DNA of 23,390 nt from Chloroflexota bacterium (GTDB lineage: Bacteria; Chloroflexota; Dehalococcoidia; GIF9; UBA5629): NCBI GenBank assembly GCA_026389675.1, contig JAPLHJ010000132.1, positions 1-23,390 of the forward strand, written 5' to 3'. Below are positions 7,696-14,862 of this stretch, piece after piece. The translations under genes were made by a program, and so were the position numbers. The notes under the pieces were generated by a model. The model was not told where the DNA came from and did not search any database. It was given only the letters and a program-made list of their open reading frames with translations. Positions within the stretch are counted from its first letter, which is position 1; every line of letters starts with the position of its first letter.

Positions 7696-8100
7696 TCACT
7701 GAAAAGTGTAGTGATCTCCTTTTGCATAGAAGCCTACTGCAATTGCAATGCCCACAACGATTAGGGTAAGGGGCAGCCATTGAACAAAACCAATAACAAA
7801 TGAGACTCCTATAAAAATGAGAATCACGCCGGTGATTAAACGTGCGAAGCTGAAAGAGGGATTTGATGGATGAAGATAGCGGATCAGTACCTCTGCCACG
7901 CATATGGCTCCAAGACTAATCAGAAAATATGGAAACCATTTATCATCCGTTAACCATCCTTGCCAGTGCGCAAACAAAAGAGAACCAAGGGCTATGAAGG
8001 CCAAACCCCACAAGAGGCTCCGCAAAGGGTCTCCTTTGGGCCTCTCTTCACGTACACCGATACGTTCGCCGGATTTTGATTTGATGACATCATCTGACAT
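7696..8100 (-). CDS. Multi-pass membrane protein, paralogue B
   Basis: This 134-aa protein has a polar N-terminus (residues 1-27) and about four hydrophobic helices. Its layout and motifs match the 138-aa protein at 2682-3098 (LLWG.AFIALGSLLFAHWQGW versus GWGLFLTLVGGLFLAGNQGW, then YFLISLGAI versus YFIIGLGAI). AAGGAG lies 7 nt before the ATG. It follows the CCG-repeat peptide gene on the minus strand. Function unknown. Confidence 0.75.
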   Translation of the reverse strand: MSDDVIKSKSGERIGVREERPKGDPLRSLLWGLAFIALGSLLFAHWQGWLTDDKWFPYFLISLGAICVAEVLIRYLHPSNPSFSFARLITGVILIFIGVSFVIGFVQWLPLTLIVVGIAIAVGFYAKGDHYTFQ

Positions 8101-8172
8101 GTTACAACTCCTTATTATTTTTTTTGAATATTGTGAAATTTAACCTCTGGTCATTCTTTCCGGATCAGTCAC

Positions 8173-8376
8173 TCATTTGCAGCAGTCTTTCATCATGTTG
8201 GCCATGTCCTTCATTTTGGACGGGTCGCCGCAACAGTTCTTCATCATCTTGGTCATGTCCTCCATTTTAGATGGGTCGCCGCAGCAGCTCATGCACCTCT
8301 CCATGAAGGAACCCTCCTTCTTGCCGGTTTTGGCCTCACCCTGAGCGCCGGTTGTTTTTGTTGGCTCTGTTTCCAT
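8173..8376 (-). CDS. CCGDPSKM-repeat metal-binding-type peptide
   Basis: The frame is open further upstream, but the real start is the ATG at 8376, which has AGGAGG 8 nt upstream; this gives 67 aa. The C-terminal half has two repeats, CCGDPSKMEDMTKMMKNCC and CCGDPSKMKDMANMMKDCC, sharing the middle Cys pair, so three Cys pairs are spaced by helical Met/Lys/Asp segments 18 residues apart. A Cys and Met-rich repeat of this kind suggests binding of a soft metal or metalloid such as As(III), Cu(I) or Hg(II); that is inference. The first part is a polar Thr/Lys/Glu linker. The gene lies 64 nt downstream of arsR1, with a TTCGA palindrome in the gap, so it is likely under ArsR control. Confidence 0.75.
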   Translation of the reverse strand: METEPTKTTGAQGEAKTGKKEGSFMERCMSCCGDPSKMEDMTKMMKNCCGDPSKMKDMANMMKDCCK

Positions 8377-8405
8377 GTGAGTCCTCCTTAATTTATTATT
8401 ACTAT

Positions 8406-8425
8406 AATTCGAAATAAATCGAATT
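8406..8425. promoter_or_regulatory. Putative ArsR operator upstream of CCG peptide
   Basis: AATTCGA-AATAAA-TCGAATT is a perfect 7-bp inverted repeat with a 6-nt spacer. It lies 30 nt upstream of the 67-aa gene start and just after arsR1. Related TTCGA palindromes sit at both arsR promoters and before the gene at 21732-22289. Confidence 0.55.
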
Positions 8426-8440
8426 GCAGTCGCACAAAAA

Positions 8441-8770
8441 TTAGCTTTCAGTGGACGGGTTAAAGAAACCGGATAAAGTGCCCAATATCTTCGGATCAAC
8501 CCAGCACTCGATGTGTTGTCCCTGCCGTCTCGTCTTAATAAGGCCGGCGCGGTAAAGCTCCTTGAGGTGATGAGATACTGTAGAGGGCGCTATCCCCAGG
8601 TTGTTGCCAAGGTCACCCACGCACTCAAAGGCCTTGTCCGCGGTGCAGCAGGCTAAACCCCCGGATCCGCAGGAGGTCAAACGCATAAAAATCTTTAACC
8701 GGTGCTGGTTAGATAATGCCTTGAACATCTCCGCGTATCGCTCGGTCGTTATAGTATTAAGTTTCGACAT
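8441..8770 (-). CDS. arsR: ArsR-family metalloregulator, copy 1
   Basis: This 109-aa protein is a winged-helix ArsR/SmtB repressor (KALSNQHRLKIFMRL, then LGIAPSTVSHHLKELYRAGL as recognition helix and a wing HIECWVDP). Cysteines lie in SCGSGGLACCTADKAFECVG, before and at the usual alpha-3 sensor position (ECVGDL, compare the classical ELCVCDL). The family releases DNA on binding As(III) or another thiophilic metal. It is a close paralogue of the protein at 22344-22673. It is divergent from the AbrB-like/arsM operon and is first in the minus-strand operon with the CCG peptide. No Shine-Dalgarno is seen; the promoter suggests a leaderless mRNA. Confidence 0.92.
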   Translation of the reverse strand: MSKLNTITTERYAEMFKALSNQHRLKIFMRLTSCGSGGLACCTADKAFECVGDLGNNLGIAPSTVSHHLKELYRAGLIKTRRQGQHIECWVDPKILGTLSGFFNPSTES

Positions 8771-8807
8771 AGTTGGAATTATAAAACTATTTCGAAAGAT
8801 TTGTCAA
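8771..8807 (-). promoter_or_regulatory. arsR1 promoter with internal operator
   Basis: On the minus strand the -35 TTGACA (8802-8807) and -10 TATAAT (8778-8783) are both perfect with an 18-nt spacer. Only 7 nt separate the -10 from the ATG, so transcription should start at or next to the start codon. The palindrome TTTCGAAA (8790-8797) sits inside the spacer, the usual place for an autoregulating repressor. Confidence 0.75.
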
Positions 8808-8945
8808 GTCCCAATTTACCATAGGATTGAAAACATACTATTGGACAGCACCGGCCCAATGCCCGTTTTGCAGATGCGTAATAATTAAAGTTGATCTGCG
8901 AATAGCTCAAAATAGAAAACTTTGATTACCGACTTCACATATAAT

Positions 8946-8975
8946 TTGACAACCTATTCAGCAGCGGTATACAAT
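8946..8975 (+). promoter_or_regulatory. Promoter of the AbrB-like/arsM operon
   Basis: TTGACA (8946-8951) is followed by TACAAT (8970-8975) with an 18-nt spacer; TATACA with 16 nt is an alternative -10. It leaves a leader of about 40 nt with GGGAGAAAG before the ATG. It faces away from the arsR1 promoter. Confidence 0.6.
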
Positions 8976-9021
8976 TCAGTTAATTCTGATTTTTCTGATT
9001 TATTCAAGGGAGAAAGACATT

Positions 9022-9309
9022 ATGGCGACTAAGAAGACAGATAACAGCTGTTGTGCACCAGGTGGACCTGCCGTCGAGAGACTGGATTGTTGCAGGGTCG
9101 AGGCGGTCATTGCGGTGGATGAGCGCGGGCAGATGGTGTTGCCCAAGGACATCCGGGAAAAAGCAGGCATACGTGCCGGTGACAAGCTGGCGCTGGTGAG
9201 CTGGGAAAAGGAGGGCAAAATATGTTGCATCTCCCTGCTGAAAGTTGAAGATATGACCGGTTTGGTTAAGAACATACTGGGCCCGCTCATGGGTGAAATA
9301 TTGAAATAA
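9022..9309 (+). CDS. AbrB-like Cys protein (HgcAB-associated type)
   Basis: This 95-aa protein has a SpoVT/AbrB-type swapped-hairpin domain (VDERGQMVLPKDIREKAGIR, then AGDKLALVSW) that in the family binds DNA as a dimer. It is flanked by Cys pairs: SCCAPGG (10-11), LDCCRVEAV (23-24) and KICCISL (68-69). I recognise this as the family often labelled HgcAB-associated protein, frequently next to arsenite methyltransferases in anaerobes. The Cys pairs could make its binding metal or metalloid responsive. GGGAGAAAG precedes the ATG. arsM follows after 23 nt, so the two genes are co-transcribed. Confidence 0.8.
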   Translation: MATKKTDNSCCAPGGPAVERLDCCRVEAVIAVDERGQMVLPKDIREKAGIRAGDKLALVSWEKEGKICCISLLKVEDMTGLVKNILGPLMGEILK

Positions 9310-9332
9310 ATAATATCGAAGGAGAAAATATA

Positions 9333-10223
9333 ATGGACAATATTGAAGTCAAACGCATCGTAAGGGAACGCTACGCAGGAGCCGCCAAAAGCTGCTGCGG
9401 CGACACTGCTCCGGCTGCTGAACAGAGCTGCTGTGGCAGTGCTGCTCCGGCTGTCGAAAAGAGTTGCTGCGGCAGTGGCGCAGGCGCCACTTTTGCCACC
9501 ACGCAGCAGGCTAATGAGTTCTACAAAAAAATCGGCTACTCTGATGAGGATTTGAAGTCTGCGCCCGAGGGGGCCAACCTCGGCCTGGGCTGCGGCAATC
9601 CTGTGGCGCTCGCCACTTTGAAAGAGGGTGAGACCGTGCTGGACCTCGGTTCCGGCGGTGGGTTCGACTGCTTCCTGGCCGCCAACAAAGTCGGCAAAAA
9701 AGGCAAGGTAATAGGTGTGGATATGACACCCGAGATGCTGGAAAGGGCGAGGATGAACGCCCGCAACGGAGACTACAGTAACGTCGAATTCCGGCTTGGC
9801 GAAATCGAGAATTTGCCCGTCGCCGATAAGACCGTCGATGCCATAATCTCCAATTGCGTGATAAATCTTTCGCCGGAAAAAGATAAGGTGTTCAGTGAAG
9901 CCTTCCGTGTGCTAAAGCCCGGCGGACGCCTGATGGTTTCCGATATGGTTCTGCTCTCTGAACTGTCGGAAAGAGTAAAGGGATCCGTGGCTGCCTACAG
10001 CCACTGCATAGCTGGCGCGGCCCTGAAATCCGACTATTTGGGGATGATGGAAAAAGCCGGCTTCAAGGATGTTAAGGTTGTCGGTGAAATAACCATCCCC
10101 GAGGATTTTGGGCTTGACGACCCGACTGTTCAGGCTTTGATAAACGATCCTGCATATAAGGGCGAATGGGAGAATTTGCGGCGCATAATAGTCAGCGTGA
10201 AAGTTCATGCCGCAAAGCCATAG
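9333..10223 (+). CDS. arsM: Arsenite S-adenosylmethionine methyltransferase
   Basis: This 296-aa enzyme transfers methyl groups from SAM to As(III). The SAM motif VLDLGSGGGFDCFLAA (about 102-117) and GVDMTPEMLERAR are present. The three cysteines expected to hold As(III) are seen in LGLGCGNPV (Cys87), IISNCVINLSPEKDKVF (Cys175) and YSHCIAGAA (Cys225). The N-terminus carries an extra module: SCCGDTAPAAEQ, SCCGSAAPAVEK, SCCGSGAG, three SCCG blocks with a 12-residue period (Cys pairs at 21-22, 33-34, 45-46), absent from minimal ArsM. AAGGAG lies 8 nt before the ATG. It is cytoplasmic and cotranscribed with the AbrB-like gene. Confidence 0.95.
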   Translation: MDNIEVKRIVRERYAGAAKSCCGDTAPAAEQSCCGSAAPAVEKSCCGSGAGATFATTQQANEFYKKIGYSDEDLKSAPEGANLGLGCGNPVALATLKEGETVLDLGSGGGFDCFLAANKVGKKGKVIGVDMTPEMLERARMNARNGDYSNVEFRLGEIENLPVADKTVDAIISNCVINLSPEKDKVFSEAFRVLKPGGRLMVSDMVLLSELSERVKGSVAAYSHCIAGAALKSDYLGMMEKAGFKDVKVVGEITIPEDFGLDDPTVQALINDPAYKGEWENLRRIIVSVKVHAAKP

Positions 10224-10299
10224 GACCTTAAATTTAATATTGGGAGAAAGTCGTCAGGTATTACATTGTCATCGTGGCGTCTATTAAAAGGAGATAAGT

Positions 10300-10916
10300 A
10301 TGAAACTTTTCCTTCCAGCACAAACGATATTGCTCCCCTCTCCAGTGCTCATTATTGGAACATATGGCTCCGATGGCAGGCCTAATATCATGAATGCCTC
10401 CTGGGGAGGTATCGCATCAAGCAAACCGCCATGTATCAGTGTGTCTCTCAGGGAGGCGACGCTTACCTATCACAACATCAAGCAGGCCGGGGCATTCACA
10501 GTGAATATTCCGTCTGAAAAGTATTTCAAGGAGGCCGACTTTGTCGGCATGGTGTCGGGAAGAGATTGCGACAAATTCAAGCAGACCGGCCTCACTCCGG
10601 AAAAGAGCAAACTGGTAAATGCCCCGATTGTAAAGGAATTCCCCTATTCCCTTGAATGCAATCTGGTCAGGCAGATTGATCTTGGTCCCTTGAATGCAAT
10701 CTGGTCAGGCAGATTGATCTTGGCATGCATACAATGTTCATTGGAGAAATTGTCGGAATGGTCGCTGATAGCGAGGTTCTAAATCCAAATCAAATTCCAG
10801 ATATCGAGAAGGTGCGGCCGATGCTGTGGGGTTCTTTCGGCAGCATGGCATATTATGGTATCGGCGATAAACTTGGAAATGCGTTCTCCGTCGGAAACGA
10901 ATTAAAACGGAGCTAA
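10300..10916 (+). pseudogene. Flavin reductase-like gene broken by 38-bp duplication
   Basis: The frame starts at ATG 10300 after AAAAGGAGA and encodes a flavin reductase-like (FMN-binding split barrel) protein: LPSPVLIIGTYGSDGRPNIM, then NASWGGIASSKPPCISVSLR. At 10648-10723 a 38-bp unit is present twice in perfect tandem, which shifts the frame. Downstream the correct frame resumes (MHTMFIGEIVGMVADSEVLN to a TAA at 10914-10916). Removing one unit gives exactly 193 codons with the join ECNLVRQIDLGMHTMFIGEI, as expected for the family (about 190 aa). So the gene was intact until very recently, or the duplication is an assembly artefact. As written it would give a 160-aa product with a wrong C-terminus. 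The family binds FMN and reduces flavin or transfers electrons. Confidence 0.85.
10648..10723 (+). repeat. Perfect 38-bp tandem duplication
   Basis: Two identical 38-bp units, 10648-10685 and 10686-10723, begin TCCCTTGAATGC and end GATTGATCTTGG. 38 is not a multiple of three, so it frameshifts the flavin reductase gene. Confidence 0.95.
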
Positions 10917-11095
10917 CTAATATAATACATCATAAAGCTCAATGGTTGCCCCACAGGCAAGTAATCAAATTGGATACTGCAACTGGACTTGATGTTGACG
11001 TCATACTGGTTAGTTTCATGTTTTAAAACTGACGTATCAAGCAATACAGCCAGTATGGCTTCAGCACCGACAAGGTGCCCTTTACTGATACCTAT
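10913..11095 (-). pseudogene. Unrecognised coding remnant
   Basis: A minus frame of about 60 codons is open from after a TAA near 11096 to a TAG at 10913-10915 and has protein-like composition (GHLVGAEAILAVLLDTSVLK, later SIQFDYLPVGQPL). There is no start codon, and the end overlaps the convergent flavin reductase stop. It is probably the decayed 3' part of a gene. I do not recognise the family. Confidence 0.3.
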
Positions 11096-11583
11096 TTAAC
11101 ATCTGATCCTCTGAAGACCCTAAATCATACAAGGGATTAATTTACGGGGAGAGATCAATAATTGCTTAATAATCCCTTGCTATATTTATTGACAGAAGGG
11201 AGTCATGCCACCTCCTTTTTAGAAAGGTGCTTCTCTAGGAGGGGAAGCACCTTTCCTATTCAACAGTCGAGGGTGGATCCATAAAGGAAAAACTCTGGTC
11301 AAGAATAAAGCATTGCCTTGCGTGCGCTTCTATTACTGGCAGCCAATCTTACCATATGCCGAGATGGATTATAACAATATTTGGGGACAAGTAGATTTAG
11401 GAACACGAGTATTGCAGGGTTCGTTGCAACAATCATTACTTTGCTCTCTGTCTGCTTGCAGATTTGTTCCCATATTTGTAATCGCCGTCGCCTTACCGAT
11501 GAACCATCTTCTCAGGCTGGAGCAATCCTCGTCACCATTATTATTTAAAGTGATCAGAATATAGTAAAATAGCTTGTGGCGTC
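11096..11583. other. Decayed intergenic region before selA
   Basis: No intact gene is seen. On the minus strand, two short out-of-phase frames look protein-like: one around 11540-11372 (with CSSLRRWFIGKATAI) and one around 11343-11256 (LPVIEAHARQCFILDQSFSF ending MDPPSTVE). The second ends at a TAG directly beside the hairpin at 11222-11255. They may be two pieces of one degraded gene, possibly from a mobile element, but the resemblance is too weak to name. The 83-aa plus-strand frame at 11313-11564 has no ribosome site and no recognisable features. Confidence 0.35.
11222..11255. terminator. 12-bp perfect hairpin
   Basis: GAAAGGTGCTTC and GAAGCACCTTTC pair perfectly over 12 bp with a 10-nt loop containing GGAGG. 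CCTCC lies just upstream (11211-11215) and could pair with it in an alternative fold. It directly follows the stop codon of the minus-strand remnant, so it may be its old terminator. There is no clear U-run on either strand. Confidence 0.45.
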
Positions 11584-12993
11584 ATGAACAATGAACTGCG
11601 CAAAATTCCCAGCACACAAAGGCTTATCTCTGAAAAGAGGATCGAGCAACTGACCAGAGTTTATCCACGCAGCCTCATATTAGAATTGATTCACCGGCGC
11701 CTTGACAGCGTCCGTTTGTCTATCACCGGCGGCAAACAGTGTCCTTCATTGGACGAGATTACAGAATCCGTCTGCTCTGATGTACATCTGTTACTTCAGT
11801 CGAGCTTACGCCCCGTCATTAATGCCACAGGGGTGATACTTCAAACGAATTTAGGCCGTGCACCACTGAGCCAGGACGCAATTGCTGCTATGGGTAATAT
11901 TTCGCAAGGCTATAGTAATTTGGAATATGAACTCGGTACAGCAATAAGGGGATCTCGACATTCTCATGTAGAGCAACTCCTACAATTGCTTACTGGGGCA
12001 GAAGCTGCATTGGTTGTGAATAACAACGCTTCTGCTATATTGTTGGTTCTCACAGCACTAGCAAAGAAAAAGGAGACTATCATCTCTCGAAGCCAATCTG
12101 TAGAGATAGGTGACGGTTTCCGCATTCCAGATATTATGAGACAAAGTGGTACCAAGTTGGTAGAGGTCGGAACAACCAACTGCACTTATCTTGCCGACTA
12201 CGAAAATGCGGTAACAACCAGGACAGCAGCATTGATGCGCGTTCACCCCAGTAATTTCAAGATAACCGGGTTTACGAGTTCCGTCGAGCTGGTAGATATG
12301 GTAAATCTGGCTAGAAAACACGACTTACCGGTATTCGATGATATGGGCAGCGGTTGTTTCTTAGATACCGCACAATTCGGCCTTGAACCTGAAGAAACGG
12401 TGGCACAAAGTGTAACGGCAGGAGCGGCTGTAACCCTTTTTTCCGGCGATAAACTGCTCGGCGGGCCTCAAGCAGGAATAATTGTAGGTCAAAAGAAATA
12501 TATTGATAAATTGAAAAAACATCCATTAACTAGGGCCACCAGGATCGATAAAATCAGACTTGCTGGCTTGATAGCCACTTTAATTCACTATTTAAAGGGC
12601 GAAGCGGTACATAAAATACCAATTTGGCGAATGATTGCTACTCCCTTAGAAGAAATTGAAAAGCGGGCAATAACATGGTCAGTCCCATTTGAAGGGGTTG
12701 CCCAAATAGTGGATGGTGAAACTATGATTGGCGGAGGCAGCTTACCAGGGATAAAGCTGCCTACAAAACTTCTTGCGATTGGCAAAGTCCGAAGAAATGA
12801 AAATCCCCATATCGCGCGCGATCTCAGCATAAAATTACGCTGCAGCGATATACCTATTCTCGGGCGCATTGCGGATGACATATTGCTGCTCGATCCCCGC
12901 ACTGTGCTCCCCGAGGAAGACAAACTTGTAATCGAAGCACTAAAAAGCACAAACGGGTCAGCCCGATCAGAGGAATCCCCTGACAGCAAATAG
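11584..12993 (+). CDS. selA: L-seryl-tRNA(Sec) selenium transferase
   Basis: This 469-aa PLP enzyme converts Ser-tRNA(Sec) to Sec-tRNA(Sec) using selenophosphate from SelD. The length is normal. The signature RPVINATGVILQTNLGRAPL (about 76-95) and the PLP-lysine motif FSGDKLLGGPQAGIIVG (Lys290, matching Lys295 in E. coli) are present. The N-terminal helical domain (LISEKRIEQL...) that binds tRNA is complete. No good ribosome site precedes the ATG. The end overlaps the proposed start of selB, so the two are translationally linked. It is cytoplasmic and acts as a decamer in the family. Confidence 0.97.
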   Translation: MNNELRKIPSTQRLISEKRIEQLTRVYPRSLILELIHRRLDSVRLSITGGKQCPSLDEITESVCSDVHLLLQSSLRPVINATGVILQTNLGRAPLSQDAIAAMGNISQGYSNLEYELGTAIRGSRHSHVEQLLQLLTGAEAALVVNNNASAILLVLTALAKKKETIISRSQSVEIGDGFRIPDIMRQSGTKLVEVGTTNCTYLADYENAVTTRTAALMRVHPSNFKITGFTSSVELVDMVNLARKHDLPVFDDMGSGCFLDTAQFGLEPEETVAQSVTAGAAVTLFSGDKLLGGPQAGIIVGQKKYIDKLKKHPLTRATRIDKIRLAGLIATLIHYLKGEAVHKIPIWRMIATPLEEIEKRAITWSVPFEGVAQIVDGETMIGGGSLPGIKLPTKLLAIGKVRRNENPHIARDLSIKLRCSDIPILGRIADDILLLDPRTVLPEEDKLVIEALKSTNGSARSEESPDSK

Positions 12994-14851
12994 TTCAACT
13001 TTTGTACTGGCAACAGCCGGGCATGTGGACCACGGTAAGTCCATGTTGGTGCACAGACTGACCGGCATAGACCCCGACCGCCTGCAGGAAGAGAAGGAAC
13101 GGGGCATGACCATTGACCTCGGGTTCGCCTGGCTGAAGCTGCCGGGCGAGAAAGATGTAGGGATAATAGATGTCCCGGGACATGAACGATTTATCAAGAA
13201 TATGCTGGCGGGCGTCAGCAGCATTGATCTTGTCTTATTGATAGTGGCTGCCAACGAAGGCGTGATGCCCCAGACCAGGGAGCACCTGGCTATCATCGAT
13301 TTATTAGGCATAAAACGTGGCATTATCATCATCACTAAAAAAGACATGGTGGATGAGGATCAGCTCATCCTTGTCAAACTGGAGATACAGGAGATCATGG
13401 CTTCCAGCAGCCTGGAAAAAGCCCCTGTCGTCTCCGTTTCAGCCGTAACGGGTGAAGGCTTACCCGAACTAATGGAAAATATCGACAGCCTTTTAAACTC
13501 TACCGAACCGCGCAAGGATACCGGAAAACCGAGGCTGTTTATTGACCGGGTTTTCACTATTGCCGGCTCCGGAACCGTGGTTACCGGTACACTGATAGAT
13601 GGCTCATTGGTTGTTGGGCAGGAAGTGGAAATAATGCCGTCAGGCATCAAGACACGTCTACGCGGGTTACAGACGCATAAAGTCGGCATCAATAAAGCCT
13701 CCGCAGGCAGCAGGGTTGCGGTCAACTTAGCAGGCATCTCAATCTCACAGATCAAACGCGGCGAGGTGCTCACCACGCCGGGCTGGCTCGCACCTACCAC
13801 AACGATAAACGTATATCTATCTACGCTGCCTCACCTTCACTATTCCCTGCGGAACAATGTTGTAGTCAGCTTTCATTCCGGAACTGCCCAGACTATGGCT
13901 AAAATACGTTTGCTTGACAGGGATGAGCTTAAAGCCGGCGAGTCCGCCTGGGCACAATTGTCACTGCGCGACCCGCTGGCACTGGTTAAGGGCGACCGGT
14001 TTATCATAAGATCTTCATCGGACACTGTTGCTGGTGGAGAAATCATCGAGACCCAAAGCAAGCGATATAAAAGGCGTGACAAGGACTTGATCACGAAACT
14101 TAAATCATTGAAAGACGGCACAATAGAGAAAGCCATAACAACTCTGGTTCAAATCAAGCAGCCTTTGAAACTGGCTGACCTTGCGATAAAATTGAATATA
14201 TCCGCCGACAGCATGTCAACGGTCCTGGAAACCCTGATAGAGCAAAAAGAGGTGGTGAAAGTAGGCCAGGGTGAACATTGCATCCTTTATACATGGCAAG
14301 GATGGGAGGATTTATTGAAGCACGCCTTTAGCCTAGTGAAAGAATTTCATGAGAAATTTCCTGCCCGTCAAGGCATGCCCAAAGCAGAGATCGCCACTAA
14401 GCTGAAAATGCTGCCGCATTCAACCGTTTTTCAAGAGATCGTTAAAAGTATATTGGTAGAAGAAGGGACGCTGGTTCACCTTCCCAGCCATGAAATACAG
14501 ATGTCAGCTTCCCAGAAAGCCGCTCTGGATGCTTTCTTAGATTCTTTAAAAAAGAGCCCTTATGCGCCGCCGGACGATAGAATTCCGGATGCCGACCTGC
14601 TAAGTTTGCTTATCAAACAGGGCCGTGTGGTCAAAGTCAATAACAATATAGTGTTTTTATCCACCGTATACAATGAAATGGTTGACCGGATTGTTTTGCA
14701 TATAAGAGATCACGGTAAGGTAACCCTGTCACAGGTTAGAGACATGTTTGGGACAAGCCGTAAATATGCTCAGGCTCTATTGGAACATATGGACGAGCAA
14801 AAAATTACCCGCAGGGTAGAAGACGAGCGTGTCCTCAGACGCCAAACTTAG
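12980..14851 (+). CDS. selB: Selenocysteine-specific elongation factor, CTG start proposed
   Basis: SelB carries Sec-tRNA(Sec) to the ribosome at UGA codons followed by a SECIS hairpin. The frame contains TFVLATAGHVDHGKSMLVHR (G1), the effector region EKERGMTIDLGFAW, DVPGHERFIKNML (G3) and ITKKDMVD (G4), then translation-factor beta-barrels and C-terminal winged-helix domains (about 370-623) that bind the SECIS. A start at GTG 13025 would delete the ATAGH half of the nucleotide-binding loop, so it cannot be right. Upstream the frame is open to a TAA near 12950, with no ATG, GTG or TTG. CTG at 12980, with AGAGGA 6 nt upstream and a 14-nt overlap with selA, is the best start (623 aa). The G1 motif reads GKSM rather than the usual GKST. 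Confidence 0.93.
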   Translation: MTANSSTFVLATAGHVDHGKSMLVHRLTGIDPDRLQEEKERGMTIDLGFAWLKLPGEKDVGIIDVPGHERFIKNMLAGVSSIDLVLLIVAANEGVMPQTREHLAIIDLLGIKRGIIIITKKDMVDEDQLILVKLEIQEIMASSSLEKAPVVSVSAVTGEGLPELMENIDSLLNSTEPRKDTGKPRLFIDRVFTIAGSGTVVTGTLIDGSLVVGQEVEIMPSGIKTRLRGLQTHKVGINKASAGSRVAVNLAGISISQIKRGEVLTTPGWLAPTTTINVYLSTLPHLHYSLRNNVVVSFHSGTAQTMAKIRLLDRDELKAGESAWAQLSLRDPLALVKGDRFIIRSSSDTVAGGEIIETQSKRYKRRDKDLITKLKSLKDGTIEKAITTLVQIKQPLKLADLAIKLNISADSMSTVLETLIEQKEVVKVGQGEHCILYTWQGWEDLLKHAFSLVKEFHEKFPARQGMPKAEIATKLKMLPHSTVFQEIVKSILVEEGTLVHLPSHEIQMSASQKAALDAFLDSLKKSPYAPPDDRIPDADLLSLLIKQGRVVKVNNNIVFLSTVYNEMVDRIVLHIRDHGKVTLSQVRDMFGTSRKYAQALLEHMDEQKITRRVEDERVLRRQT

Positions 14852-14862
14852 TTAGAATTCTT

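Noticed and set aside
7696..7698. UGA at the end of the 134-aa membrane protein as a selenocysteine codon
   Set aside because: The frame continues only for a few ordinary residues (NRPLL) to a stop, with no Cys and no hairpin that I can see.
8173..8175. UGA at the end of the CCG peptide as a selenocysteine codon
   Set aside because: The readthrough (VTDPERMTRG then stop) has no Cys or conserved look, and the peptide is complete at CCK.
8173..8376. CRISPR or DNA repeat array because of the repeated CCG units
   Set aside because: The repeats are coding, short, imperfect at the DNA level and explained by the protein repeat.
8377..8499. N-terminal extension of the CCG peptide frame
   Set aside because: It overlaps the end of arsR1 and lacks a ribosome site; AGGAGG is placed for the ATG at 8376.
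9022..9309. Mercury methylation genes hgcA/hgcB near the HgcAB-associated-type protein
   Set aside because: No corrinoid or ferredoxin hgcAB gene is in the window; the neighbour is arsM, so a link to mercury is not supported.
11313..11564. 83-aa plus-strand frame upstream of selA
   Set aside because: No ribosome site, no recognisable motif, and the minus strand of the same DNA looks more protein-like.
13025..13027. GTG at 13025 as the selB start
   Set aside because: It would remove the first part of the GTP-binding motif (ATAGH), which no active SelB lacks.
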